Positions 47,196 to 58,459 of a DNA stretch of 64,000 bases are shown piece by piece; position 1 is the first letter of the stretch, and every line of letters starts with the position of its first letter. The DNA is from Ophiura sarsii. Its lineage: Eukaryota; Echinodermata; Ophiuroidea; Amphilepidida; Ophiuridae. Made by a program: the position numbers and the translations under genes. The notes under the pieces were generated by a model, which saw only the letters and a list, made by a program, of their open reading frames with translations, did not search any database and had not been told where the DNA came from. The stretch covers positions 19,109,874 to 19,173,873 of the forward strand of contig CM069455.1 in assembly GCA_035610835.1 (NCBI GenBank). The letters run 5' to 3'.

Positions 47196-47329
47196 ACTTT
47201 TTATGAAACAACTGCATAGTAAAATTAAAGAAAATAAGGACAGCAGTCCCAAATAGGTCGTCCGTTTATATGGTAGTTTGGTTGCAATTGTACTTCATCT
47301 GTTTAAATGTTATCAATTTTACATATGCA

Positions 47330-47740
47330 GCCAATTTTACATCTTGACCTCAGATGACCTATGACGTTGGTATGTGACCTTTGACCTCATTAACATATGG
47401 AGGTTTCCATGTTGCATCTATGACCCAAGTTTGGTTGTAATTGGTCATTGTATGGAAAAGAAATGGACAAGACAAAAAGTGTGTACTAAATTTTACATCT
47501 TGACCTCAGATGACCTTTGTATGTGACCTTTGACCTCATTAACATATGAAGGTTTATATGACCAAGGTTTGGTTGCAATTGGTCATTGTATGGAAAAGAA
47601 ATGGACAATACAAAAAGTTCGTACTAAATTTTACATCTTGAACTCAGATGACCTTTGACCTTGGTATGTGACCTTTGACCTCATTAACATATGAAGGTTT
47701 CCATGTTGCATCTATGACCGAAGTTTGATATAAAATTGGA
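47330..47740. repeat. about 160-bp tandem repeat with DR1-like motifs, three units
   Basis: Three units share CATCTTGACCTCAGATGACC and CATTAACATATG. TGACCTTTGACCT, a perfect direct repeat of AGGTCA spaced by one base on the other strand, occurs at 47375-47387, 47524-47536, 47649-47661 and 47669-47681. Confidence 0.85.
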
Positions 47741-47877
47741 TGGATTGAGCGTGATACACAAAGATATTGGTCGAGCTATGAGTTTTAAAAATGCGTCTCG
47801 CACAATATTTTTAAAACTCATAGCGAGACCAATATATTTGTGTATCATGCGAAAAAAATCCATCCAATTTTATCATT
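47733..47877. repeat. large hairpin, about 65-bp arms
   Basis: The arms start ATAAAATTGGATGGATT and end AATCCATCCAATTTTAT, with the inner ACTCATAGC/GCTATGAGT and TTTTTAAAA words paired. Confidence 0.8.
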
Positions 47878-48189
47878 ATTATGCAGTGAGAATCTGACTT
47901 AACAAAAAAAATCAAACACAAAAATCAAAAAATGAAATCACCAATATATTGTAAAAGAATCAATTAACATTTTTTTTTTAAATACAATTTTTTTCCCCAT
48001 ACAAATTCTCATTTTTTAAATATCAAAAAATTGCATTTAACAACAAAAAAAATTAAATAAAAAAATTGTTTCAAAATATTTCACAAATTAGTCTCGACTA
48101 CATTTTAGTCTCGACTACGCTTTTAGTGGATTCGTACGTAAGCTTTTAATGTGTTAAAGAGGCAGGTAACCAACTGACCAAGTTTGGTA

Positions 48190-48332
48190 CACTATTGGAT
48201 GACTTGAGGGCGATACAGTGAAAATTGGTTAAGCCTTGAAAAAAAAATCGGACGAGCCGGAGGCGAGTCTGATTTTTTTTTCAAGGCGAAACCAATTTTC
48301 ACTGTATCGCCCGAAAAAAAGGAATCCAATAT
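48190..48332. repeat. large hairpin, about 60-bp arms
   Basis: Outer ATTGGATGAC.../GGAATCCAAT, then GGGCGATACAGTGAAAATTG paired with CAATTTTCACTGTATCGCCC, then CCTTGAAAAAAAAATC paired with GATTTTTTTTTCAAGG. Confidence 0.85.
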
Positions 48333-48475
48333 TTACATTATTATGTTTTGAGAATCTGACTCTAATTAAAGATGGGACATGCTTGTTAAATAAATGCACA
48401 TTAATTGATATGAAATAGGATAGCCATCCATTTGTCAAAATGTAGTATAGGCTAGGCCATGTAGGCCTAGGTCAC

Positions 48476-48670
48476 GCTATACTCTGTTTGGCCATCTCGA
48501 GACAGTGACGTAACTGAACAGGCGCAGCTTTTACGCACGCGTGTGTATCTTCCGCCTTTCAACGCTCGTGTTTGTACGCTAGCGCCGCGAATATGCGCGC
48601 GCGTTATGTGATGCAATTTGTAGAATACGCGGTTACGTCACTGTCTCGAGATGGCCAAATAGAGTATAGC
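48476..48670. mobile_element. 195-bp MITE with about 38-bp inverted ends
   Basis: GCTATACTCTGTTTGGCCAT and ATGGCCAAATAGAGTATAGC, with TCTCGAGACAGTGACGTAAC continuing the left arm and GTTACGTCACTGTCTCGAGA the right. One mismatch in the first 20 bases. The centre is GC-rich (GCGCGCGCG near 48600). Confidence 0.88.
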
Positions 48671-50038
48671 ATCATATCATCACCTAGGGCTCTCTTTTAA
48701 ATTCAAAGTGGGGTGACTGTTGCAGTTTTGCATCTGTGTTACATTGCAATATACCCCAAAAGTAACGCTAATGCATCTATAAATAAGACACTGGTTCATT
48801 TTGAATGGTAAATCGTGAGCCTAGTCCTAGACCTAGGCCTGCACACATGAGAAATAAGCTTATTTAGGGTGTATTTTCGTCTGGAATTTCAACAAGAAAA
48901 CTGTCAAAATATGTTTTAAATGACTAACTATATCATTGCTATTTATTTTTTCATTGGAATGCGTAAACATCATAGAAATATTGAGGGAATTTAGGTTTAT
49001 AAAGGCCAGCACAAAAATCGGAAATAAAAATAAGAAGCTTTACTTTTTAGGCCTAGCTAGTAAAAAGGATATAAATTCTCCTAGTTTTAAACCCACTATA
49101 AAAAGACCAAAAGTACAACATTTTTAGCCAAAGAGTATTTCACACTGTTTGCATTAATTTACCTTGTCCATGTTTATTGTATTTACTCTTTTCATGAGTA
49201 ATTCTGATGGAACCTCAGCTCCACACAAAATGTACCACAGGTGTCGGCCATCTTGTTTGTTGTTTAACTGTTTTCAGTTCAGGATGTTAATTTGGATTGT
49301 TCCATTGAGTTAAATAGGGGGTTATATTATAGTGACGGTAGGGGCTAATTGACTAGTAAAGAAGATAGTTTTTCAACATGTTTCCCATCCAAAAATAACA
49401 AAATTATCATTCTATTCTCTTGTTAAAATATATATTAATCATTATATTTTGTTTCTTTATAGAAAATACACAAATATGTCAATTATTTATCCAGCGTCAG
49501 TTATGAAAAGTTTTAACTAAAAATTACAGTTTCAAACCCTTCAAATGTATGGGTCAATCCAGCAAAAACATTGAACCAATCAAAAGCTCTTATTCCAAAC
49601 TGTCCGATACAGTAAAAAAATTGGATGACCGATTTTTTTATTTAAAAAAACAGTCCAATACTTGATTAACTCGAGTTCAAAGCTCTGTGTAAATGAATGG
49701 ACGGAAGATTCTCAAAACATAATAATGAAGGATATCGGTCTGGCCAAGTTCACTCCAGTGACATAATGTGCAGAATAATAGGTCTTTACTAATGCATCGA
49801 ACTGCATAATAATGATTGCAATTGGTCATTGTATGGAAAAGAAATGGACAAAACAAAAAGTGTATACCAAATTGTTAACAGACAGACTACACACACCCAC
49901 AGACTACACACACACACCAACAACACACACGAAGGATCCTGCCATAATGTCTCTTCCTACTGACGACCTAAAAAAACACACACGAAGGATGCTGCCATAA
50001 GGTCTCTTCCTACGGACGACCTAAAAATGGATGAAAGA
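48671..50038. other. AT-rich intergenic DNA
   Basis: No gene recognised. A short segment at 49805-49850 repeats the ATTGGTCATTGTATGGAAAA word of the 47330-47740 repeat. A CACACA-rich stretch and a 50-bp tandem duplication (CACACACGAAGGATCCTGCC / ACACACGAAGGATGCTGCC) lie at 49890-50030. Confidence 0.5.
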
Positions 50039-50430
50039 TCAAGATAGAAAGTGACTTTTTACTGCCTTTTTGAAATGCCCGTGGGTTTTTGGATGTTTAA
50101 ACCTAGTTGGTAGCAAGTTCCATTCCCAAATACCAGTAAAGAAAAATGTATTGCACTGCTGACCTTTAGCTTTAAGAACCAGGAAATGTGTTGCACTGAC
50201 CCTGGTATTGTATCTGTGGGTGTTGGACAATCTGGTTAAATGAGAATTCAGGTACTCAGGTGCTATTTCATTATAGATTTTAAAAACATGATTGAGTTTA
50301 AGTTGTTTAACTCTGTCTTCAACTTTCAGCATTCCCAGCTTCTTAAATTTTACATCACCAATGTGGGACCTGGGCTCCAGTTTTAAAATGAAGCGAAACA
50401 ACTTATTTTGCACAACTTGCAGCTTATTAT
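50039..50430 (-). mobile_element. LINE C-terminal fragment
   Basis: The minus strand encodes NKLFRFILKLEPRSHIGDVK, then VEDRVKQLKLNHVFKIYN, then IAPEYLNSH, RYNTRVSATHFLV, and FFTGIWEWNLLPTRFKH, ending FKKAVKSHFLS before a stop. This is the conserved region after the RT in CR1/RTE/L2-type LINEs (QNKxxRxIL, RxxQLxLxxxFKI, NTR, WNxLPxxIK). Uninterrupted frame of about 124 codons; truncated upstream. Confidence 0.85.
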
Positions 50431-50585
50431 TTTAACTTTGCAGAAAGTGAAGAAAACCATGAAGAGCAACAATAATCAAAATGACATTGTATAAGGGCAG
50501 TGCAAAGGGTCTTACGAGATCTTTCATTCAAAAAATGACCTTGTCTGTATAAGGAACTTCATCTACAACGCATTGTGGATTTTCC

Positions 50586-50710
50586 CCTTTCCTCACTTAC
50601 TTCCTTTTTCTCCTTTTCCTTTTTCTCCTTTTCCTTTTTCTCCTTTTCCCTTTTCTCCTTTCCTTTTTTCTTCTCTTTTCTCCTTATTCTTTCCCTTTCC
50701 CTTTTTTGCA
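50586..50710. repeat. polypyrimidine tract (TTTTCCTTTTTCTCC)n
   Basis: Nearly pure C/T on this strand for about 120 bases. Open frames across it are low-complexity artefacts. Confidence 0.9.
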
Positions 50711-51052
50711 TTCCCGATTTTTCTTCCCGGCGTATCAGTAAGAGTAACCCGATGGTTTCATTACTAAGAAATTATAAGCGTATTTCCCGCTTTGTCAGTC
50801 GGATTTATTCCCTTATTTTTGGTACTTTATAGTACGACCTAAAGCAGTTTCATCTCGTAGATTTCAAACGTTGCAAATATGCCTAAGTGCCGGATGTGAT
50901 TCCAAACGTTGCAAATATGCCTAAGTGCCGGATGTGGGGCTGCGATCAAAACAGCACTACACTACACATCAGTCCCTGTCGGTGGACAAATTTGCCCAAC
51001 AATTTCGTAGCCAGATTTGTCCACCAAGACAAAATGCGTAATAAATTCTATA

Positions 51053-51922
51053 CAGCGTGTATCAAAAAGAACGCAACACTTTTTGTCGAGAGCTGTACGG
51101 TCACAGTAAAAGACAAATCACTCTAACACTTATATATTCTGTTAGGTCTACTTATTGGCTATCACATAGTCAAATTACAACGATATCGATTATTTATTCG
51201 CTGAGATATTAAAGGTATAAGTAGAGAAGTGCAAAACACGTTTTACATCGTTCGTTCTATGGTACGTTCTTTCATAAATTAAAGTTCATAATCGATGCAT
51301 CTTAAAATAAGGACAGCATTTTGAGGGTCGAGCAGCACCATATGTCCCATTCCCATTCACAACAGACTAACAAAAACTGATTCATACAAGACAATTACTA
51401 CCTTCACTGGACTATTCCATTTGTTTATCTTTTGAATAATGTGCCATACTGTTTTATTTATGACATTAACAAGAGAAAAAGAGAGAGGATTTGCAAACAG
51501 ACTTTGTAATCTGGATTTTCAAGTTGTGTCATTAACTATCAACTAATTTATTGCCAGATTTAATTAATATTGATATGATACTGTAATAGCCAGACATTTG
51601 ATACCTTTAACATGACATTTTCTTCTCGGAATGATGAGTTTGATTCCAATTATTTAAGTACAATGAGTTATTAAAGTGTCTTGCTAATATTCACCTGACA
51701 AGAAAATCAGGCATACAGGATAAACGATGTAAAACGTGTTTTGCACTTGTCTACGTGTATTGTTGATATCTCAGCGAATCGATAGTCGATATCGCTGTAA
51801 TTTGACTATGTGATAGCCAATAAGTACAGCTAACAGAATATATAAATTTCAGAGTGATTTGTGATTTGCCGTAATCAAAGAGCTCGCGACAAAAAGTGTT
51901 GCGTTTTTTTTGATACACCCTG
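51053..51922. mobile_element. TA-flanked mariner-type element, about 870 bp
   Basis: CAGCGTGTATCAAAAAGAAC at the left and the complement of TTTTTTTTGATACACCCTG at the right, with about 75 bp of inverted similarity (GCAACACTTTTTGTCG). TA lies on both sides (51051-51052, 51923-51924). The subterminal AAACACGTTTTACATCG / CGATGTAAAACGTGTTT words are also inverted. No transposase. Confidence 0.82.
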
Positions 51923-52744
51923 TATATGCATGATGTGGTCTGGTCCGTCAAGTTTTTGTTTTAGACCTGGAAAGTCTTGCTCCTGGCAGCACACACACAT
52001 TTTCAGTGACGCATTTGCTGGTACATAATTGCAATGTGTGTGTCTTGGTTCTGCTGGGTTGTCGTGTTGTTGTTGTTGTTCTGCTGGTTCGGCCGCTGCA
52101 TCTACTGGGTCAACATGAGGCCTCTTCCCTCTTTCCTTTCTTTGAATCTGGTCCATCTCTCTAAACTAAAGTCTAATAAAGTTGAGAAGAAGAAAGATTT
52201 CGACCTCAATATTTATTGACACGGTATAAGCTTAAGGGTGTTTGTTGGTTTGTTGTTATTACCTCCGAGTCCTGATTAGCGTTTCTAGAATAAATCTGGG
52301 TGAAGCTAGGTTAACGCAATTGGGATCTGTCTCTCTCTAAAAAATAAAATAAAATAAATGAACCTGTACTACAACTTTGGTTTATTAATTCACATCGTAC
52401 TACACATACCGTATTTGGCTTTGATCATTTTTAGTCTATTTTAAATTTTTGGGCCTGAATCGCTGCGGTTTCACCGGTTAGTAACAGCAAAATGTGATAT
52501 AATATCCCAAATATAAGTAAATATGGGTCGTTTTTAGGCTATTTTAATTTGTTGGGCCTGAATCGTATGCCATTTGAAGGCGAAAGGCATTTGTATCGTA
52601 AAATGTGATGCGATTTCACCGGTTAGTAACAGCGATATCATAGGCCTACGTAGCGAAAATTTGTAGCAGTTAATTATTATTAGTCCTAGTATTTTGATTC
52701 AAAACTGCACTTGACAAAGCTTTTTTTATTCTTTTTGCTAAACA
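51923..52744. other. intergenic DNA without gene
   Basis: A (TGT)n-rich stretch lies at 52060-52080. A 110-bp pair of direct repeats (TTAGTCTATTTTAA, GGGCCTGAATCG, TCACCGGTTAGTAACAGC) lies at about 52430-52640. Confidence 0.5.
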
Positions 52745-52756
52745 GTTTCCCCTGCT
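52745..52756. repeat. 12-bp target site duplication of the Penelope-like element, left
   Basis: GTTTCCCCTGCT here is repeated exactly at 55651-55662, just outside the other end of the element. Confidence 0.8.
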
Positions 52757-52758
52757 GG

Positions 52759-52952
52759 TCAGAGAATAATTTCATCAGGAATTCAAGGAAGATTAATAAT
52801 AAAATTTCATAGAAAAATTCCAAATTTGAACTTACTGTTCCAGACAGTTTCGACGTCCGTTCGGATGTCTTTATCAATGGTGTATGACCACTGATCCAGT
52901 GTTACCAGACGATGTTGATTTTCTGGTGACATCACGTGATGATTTTGATGAC
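52759..52952 (-). repeat. pseudo-LTR, downstream copy
   Basis: 194 bp, direct repeat of 55439-55632; I count three mismatches. It includes the end of the GIY-YIG frame and a ribozyme-like hairpin. Confidence 0.9.
52849..52890 (-). ncRNA. hammerhead-ribozyme-like motif (variant core)
   Basis: The minus strand reads CCA, TTGATAA, A, then GACATCC-GAAC-GGACGTC hairpin, then GAAAC, TGTC, TGG. The order resembles a type I hammerhead as known in Penelope-like elements: core CUGAUGA, stem II, GAAA, cleavage triplet GUC, with CCA/TGG as stem I. Core positions 3 and 8 are U and A instead of C and G, which keeps the pair. One extra A and one stem mismatch weaken the case. The same motif is in the other pseudo-LTR (55529-55570). 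Confidence 0.35.
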
Positions 52953-55438
52953 GTAATCCGGATCAATGGGTCGTACAGGTGACTAAGTTGGTAGGCCCCC
53001 TCGTCGCCATTCATTAGGTGCTGTTTCATGTCATTATTGGCTTTTCGACGGATCCAAATGGATTCTCTGATCCATCTGGTATTTCTGGCGTCGTCCCTCG
53101 CGAGAATGTTTGTATTGTCCCAATTTATTAAGTGGTTTTCCGTAGCAGCGTGGTCTGCGATGGAAGACTTCATCTCTATGTTTTGAGAGTCTTTCCTTGC
53201 CGTGCGGGTGAATTTGCGGTCGGTCATTTTGTCCGTTTCAGTTTTATGTTCCTTTTTACGGGTGCCGAACCGGCGGCCTGTCTCGCCTATGTACGTCTTG
53301 TCACAGTTCTGACAAGGGATCTCATAGACCACGCCTGCTTTGTCCTCATTGTCCTGTTTGTCTTTCGCGTGCACTAATATATTCCGGAGGCTGGTGTGTG
53401 GTTTTACCGCAGAACCTATGTTGTGTTTTTTGAAGATTCGCTGAACCTTTTCCGTGACCCCGGCTATATACGGTAGAGTGACGTGTTAGTTAGAGTTTTG
53501 TTCTCACTTTTGGCATTTTTACTGTCCTTTTTCTTCGGCTGTTGTCTCGCTTTCTTTACTTTGTCAATCGACCATTGCGGGTATCCACATTGCTTGAGGG
53601 CTGACCTGATGATTTCTTCCTCAGCGATCTTGTCTTCTGGTTCTGTGTTTTGTCTTTCCTGTCTAACAAAGTGCGGATAACACCTAGTTTGTGATGCAGC
53701 GGATGGGCCGATTGGAAGTTCAGATATTGGTTAGTGTGTGTGGGCTTTCTGTAAACTAGGAGCTTCACACTGCCATCTGGTTTGCGTACGATGAGTGTGT
53801 CCAGGAACGCTATTTTCCCCTCCTGTTCTTTCTCGTATGTAAACTTGAGATTACCGGTCTCGTCGACATTGTTGAGATGGTCCGTGAGCTTGTCTTCGGT
53901 GCCTTTGTTTACAATTTCCAGGATGTCATCCACATACCGTTTGAAAAATCTAGGTTTGCAGTCAAGCGGAGGCTGTTGCAATAGCTATGTCCTCTAAATG
54001 TTCCATGATGATATTGGCTATGATGGGGGACATCGGGCTGCCCATCGCGGTACCGAACTTTTGACAGTAAATTTGCCCTCGCGAAGTGAAATAGGTAGTA
54101 GTGAGTATAAACTCCAGTAACGCAACAATATCCTCGACTGTGAGATTAGTTCGTGATTTGAGAGTGTCATCATCAGTAAGCCTTTGTTTAATGACCTCCA
54201 ACGCTTTCTGGATCGGCACATTAGTAAACAACGCGATTACATCATGCGAGAGAAAATTCTCATCTTCTTCAATGTAAATTTCAGTCATCTCCTCCGCTAG
54301 GTCATGCGAGTTCTTTACATGTCGTGGAGTGTTGCCTACTAGAGGAGATAATATGTCTGATAATGCGCGTGAAGTAACATATCCTATTCATCCGGTGTAA
54401 TCCACTATAGGTCTCAGCGGTACATTCGGTTTGTGTATTTTCGGAGTGGCGTAAATTCGCGGGACATATTCCGTGGTTGGATATAGGTGCTTGTATTGTG
54501 CCTCATCAATTTTGTTGTCTTTCTTAAGTTTGGAGAGCATACCGATGAGTTTACGCTTGTACTTTGGCCTTGTCTAATTTTTGGTAAGTTTTTTCATCAG
54601 CTAGCATTGTCTGTAGTTTTTTGTAATAATCCGTTTTGTCCATGATAACGACTGCTCTACCCTTATCAGCTCCCATGATGAGAACATCCTTGTTTTTTGC
54701 CAGATTATAAGGGCTTTACGTTGCTTGCTAGTGACATTAGGCTTCGGTAACTTAGCTGACTGGAGCGCTCCTGTGACTTTCGCTCTGACAGTAATTCGCT
54801 CGTTCTCCGGTAGACTCCAACAGGCCTTTTCTGTAGCAACGATAAAATCGTCGATCGGAATTTCTGAAGCGGTAGGGCTGAAATTAAGGCCCAAAGCGTG
54901 TACATTTTGCTCGTCCTTATTGAGCTTGTACTTTGATAGATTTTCGACCCACTTTTTGAGTTGCTTACCGCTCAAGTCCGTATTTTCCGGGTCTCGATTA
55001 AATCCATTGCTACGGTTGTTTTTCTTTTCCTCCTTGTGAACCAGACGATCTAATTTGGCAACATGACGACATTTTGTTTTCTGGAATTCTTTCTCGCGAG
55101 ATTTTGCGATATGTTGGGTCACATTGCTGAGGTCACTTTCCGGAAGTAAGCGTGTTATTTCATTCTCAAAAGATGTACTTTTAGCCTTTAGATTGTCGAG
55201 TTTATTGTTGATTACTCTGATCCGTTCTCTTACAAGGTCTTTCTTCGCTTTATTGATGATATCCCTCGCTTTAGACGTATTAATCGGACATTTGAGTTGA
55301 AGACTCGGTGGGGTCAATCCTTCATCGCGACACCGTAATGTAAACACTAAGTGATTCCTATGGCGCGAAATTTTGCGTACGTTGTTTTCGTAGTCACGAA
55401 TAGTTTTTACAGTAGATTGTCCATAATTAGTCCGTAAA

Positions 55439-55632
55439 TCAGAGAATAATTTCATCAGGAATCCAAGGAAGATTAATAATAAAATTTCATAGAAAAATTC
55501 CAAATTTGAACTTACTGTTCCAGACAGTTTCGACGTCCGTTTGGATGTCTTTATCAATGGTGTATGACCACTGATCCAGTGTTACCAGACGATGTTGATT
55601 TTCTGGTGACGTCACGTGATGATTTTGATGAC
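55439..55632 (-). repeat. pseudo-LTR, upstream copy
   Basis: Direct repeat of 52759-52952. An open frame starting in it (MIKTSKRTSKLSGTVSSNLE) runs into the element body, so the first coding part of the element begins in the repeat. Confidence 0.9.
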
Positions 55633-55650
55633 ATACAATTTTATTATTAA

Positions 55651-55662
55651 GTTTCCCCTGCT
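55651..55662. repeat. 12-bp target site duplication, right
   Basis: GTTTCCCCTGCT, identical to 52745-52756. Between the pseudo-LTR end (55632) and this site is an 18-base AT tail. Confidence 0.8.
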
Positions 55663-56204
55663 ATTTATAATTGAAAATGTACTCAATGAAATATTTGTTC
55701 GGTGTCGTCTATATGCTTTCAAAACATATCCTGAACGTCTTGATTTTGATGGTTCTAATAAAGTCTTGATTTCAAGATTATTGGTATTTTCTAGCCATTA
55801 ACCTTAATAAAATATTTGGATAACGATACAAATTGTATACTGGGTTCTGTAAGGCGTAAGCCGCGGAACCAACAATGGATTCAATAGTAAAAGTTACTCT
55901 TTAGATGTTTAATGGGACATCAGAGTTATTATATTGCATCACTCAGCTTACAAATAATTATAAAAATTGAATGGACACTAGAGAAAATGTTGCCATACGC
56001 AAAAAGATCCATACCAACCAACAAATTTGTTTGTTCGCTGGAGAAGACAAAATGATGCCTCATCGTATAAGTTTAGACTAGAATAATTTTTACTCTGGAT
56101 CCCTGTATTTTGGTTTCATTATGCCGCCTTATTTTAATCGTTCGTCTGTTGTTTTTTTGTACACTTATAGAATTGCAAATAAATATTACTTCAAATTTAT
56201 TATG
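55663..56204. other. AT-rich intergenic DNA
   Basis: No gene or repeat recognised. Confidence 0.5.
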
Positions 56205-56420
56205 AAATTAAATGGTTGTAAAATCATCAGTGAATAGTTTTGTAAGGCGTCTACACAATAATATAAAAAGTAACCTTTTCTCAAAGATCCTGGCATTAAT
56301 CCAAATAGAGGTGTAAACATACGCGTCTTTAAAGAATTATTGCATTCAATATCCACACCAACAAGTCAACTCCGACATGTCCGAATTATATTGGAAATTA
56401 TAATGATGGAGTACAATTTG

Positions 56421-57053
56421 TATACCGTGTACCATAAGTAATTACCCCCCCTATAAATTACAAGTGTAAATGATTATTTAGAAATGTATAAACATACCAA
56501 TACTTTAGTTTTGTGATGAGTATGACCCTAAGTTGTTGGCACCATCATGATCAAACACTTCTTGCACTCTTTGTACCCAGTGTATGTCGACAAGCGCCCT
56601 CAACGTCGATTATGGAATATTTTCCATTATCGAAGAACATGGTTTTGAAGTTGGTCACATGTCGTACAGTAGGGAGGCTCGTAAAGTGTTTGCAAATGCA
56701 GAGTATGCTTATTTGGGTACCATAGTATAGCTACAGGTCCCCGCTTTCCATACATACCAAAACAAGTACAAACATCACCCGCATGACGTCACAATGACGT
56801 CACTAAACATGGCCGACCTCAAAATCCCCCCGTATTCGCAGTGAGGTACAGGTACCTTTAAATTTCACCTCTTCAGTAAAACAGCTATAAAATTCTGAAA
56901 ACCCGATCAATTTTGATGGTCTAAACGCTGAGATACATCTAATACATGTGGGCTACCATATTAGATGTGTGGTAGGGCTGTGCACAACATCTTCTCTCCA
57001 GAAATGATGATAATCGGCAATGCCAGGGGGGTAATCACTTATGGTACACCGTA
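56421..57053. mobile_element. MITE with ATACCGTGTACCATAAGTA ends
   Basis: Left TATACCGTGTACCATAAGTA and right CACTTATGGTACACCGTATA are inverted with two or three mismatches, continuing TTACCCCCC / GGGGGGTAA. It splits the downstream flank of K2P copy C relative to copy B. The interior (56690-56840) is related in reverse to 42340-42580. Confidence 0.78.
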
Positions 57054-57098
57054 TACCTATAAAATAGGCAATCACGACATGAGTAGTGTGTCTGTCTA

Positions 57099-58459
57099 TC
57101 ATATTATATTATACTGATACCACTCATCAGTCAGCACACTTTTATTTTTATGGTTATAAACTTGCAAACTAGTATCCTTTCCAGTCAACGTGGCGGCAAC
57201 TCTCATAATCCTGCTCTTGGCTAGCACAATACATGTCGACATAACAGAAAGTCCTAACACCATATATATGATGGTGACAAAGAACAGACGGTTGTTGTAC
57301 TGATTGTTTGGCACCATGTCACCAAATCCGATGGTAGTCATGGTGATAAAAGTGAAATATACGGAGTCACTATAAGTCCAATCTTCTAAGAAGGCAATCA
57401 TGGCGGAACCAACGCATATGTAAATGATTACAAAAAGAAAAATTATAACCAGAGGAACTTCACTTAAGGGTGTTTTCTCATCCGGGTCAGGCATAGTCTC
57501 GTTCATATTTTCTACACGCTCTACACTGTCGGGATCGAAGACACTGTCGGCATCGAAGACACTGTCGGCATCGAAGACACTGTCGGCATCGAAGACGCTG
57601 TCACAATCGGATAGGAGAGAGACTGTGTGTTGGACCTTGGTATGAAGCCGTTCAATTTCTTTTTCGAGTAACGGGTTCGGAATCAAGGGACAAGAGAACT
57701 TTCGATCTCTCCTACGATTTTGACTGCAACGGAGTAGGTCCATTTGTTCTTCAAAACACGTGTTTTGAAACAGTGGGAACGAACCCTTGCGGTTCCTCTT
57801 TTTGTGAGTTTCTCTGCTGCATGGGAGCAAGCCCACTTCTTTTTCATAGCAAGAGTCATACATCTGGGGGCAAGACAACTTACGGGCGCTTTGACGGGTG
57901 TCCACTGAGCCAAAAGAATTAGTATCCCACCGCACTTGTGGAAATACTGAGCTAGCTCGTCTGGTATTCCACCGTTCAACCATTGGTCGATTAACAGAGT
58001 AAGCGTTATTAGAGCGCTCTTGAAGGTACGCTAAGCAAGCTCGACTAGACTCATATCGTTCAGTCATCGGTTGATCACAGGCGCAAATGGTTGGCTGGCA
58101 CTTTTGAGGGTAAACTGAGCTATAACGTCTGGTAGGCCTACCCAACCGTTCAAATATCGACCCATCGGCGGAGCTTGTTGCTTCAGGCCGCATATGAGAG
58201 TAAACTGAACTGCCCCGCTTCATTTCCATCCGCTTAAAAATCGGCTCGTCCTCCATTTCCATTTGCATCTGGGCACTGGAGTCGTATTCAAGCTGCCTGG
58301 AATGCCACGTGTTTAGTATATGTAGTATAGCTACGAGTAGTTTGGCCAAGTGAAAGCCCACATCAGCAAGAAAAGTGACGTGGAGAGGAATACCAAATAT
58401 GGCGTAGAACACAACGAACACGCGCCCGCCGGTAGTTACTGCGAATATGTCTCCATATC
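57099..58459 (-). CDS. K2P potassium channel copy C, exon 2
   Basis: Same structure as 17817-19177: first-filter completion GYGD after a TGAATCCAG acceptor, M2, a loop of about 285 residues, M3, TIGFGD second filter, M4 and tail ending WYQYNII. The exon is 1361 bp, identical in length to copy A, although the two differ by in-frame indels (loss of a KRMLSK stretch and of MNT, gain of nine residues of acidic repeat), which argues for selection on the frame. RRYSSV and RRASSV remain; one site has become KRGSSV and another SRACLA. The acidic stretch has four tandem DSVFDx units (18 bp each, 57528-57599). With exon 59600-60002 it gives 587 aa. Confidence 0.93.
57528..57599 (-). repeat. coding minisatellite, 18 bp x 4 (DSVFDA/DSVFDP)
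   Basis: GTCGGCATCGAAGACACT is repeated four times with single changes. Copy A has about two units and copy B about two, so the number varies between paralogs and may vary between individuals. Confidence 0.92.

Larger units (their letters stand above)
52757..55650 (-). mobile_element. Penelope-like retroelement (RT plus GIY-YIG endonuclease), inactivated
   Basis: The minus strand carries, in order: an N-terminal region (55557 to about 54690), RT motifs including ALFTNVPIQKAL and GTAMGSPMSPIIANI (54288-53962), the catalytic RYVDDILEIV (about 53940), then KIAFLDTLIVRKPDGSV and YRKPTHTNQYL, and finally a GIY-YIG endonuclease (VYEIPCQNCDKTYIGETGRR, then GTRKKEH). RT joined to a C-terminal GIY-YIG nuclease, flanked by pseudo-LTRs, is diagnostic of Penelope-like elements. 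It is dead: frameshifts near 54690-54600, 53970 and 53480, and a TGA inside VDYTG..GYVTS near 54390. A 12-bp duplication flanks it. Confidence 0.93.

Noticed and set aside
50573..50832. Phe/Ser/Pro-rich open frames
   Set aside because: Low-complexity translation of a polypyrimidine tract.
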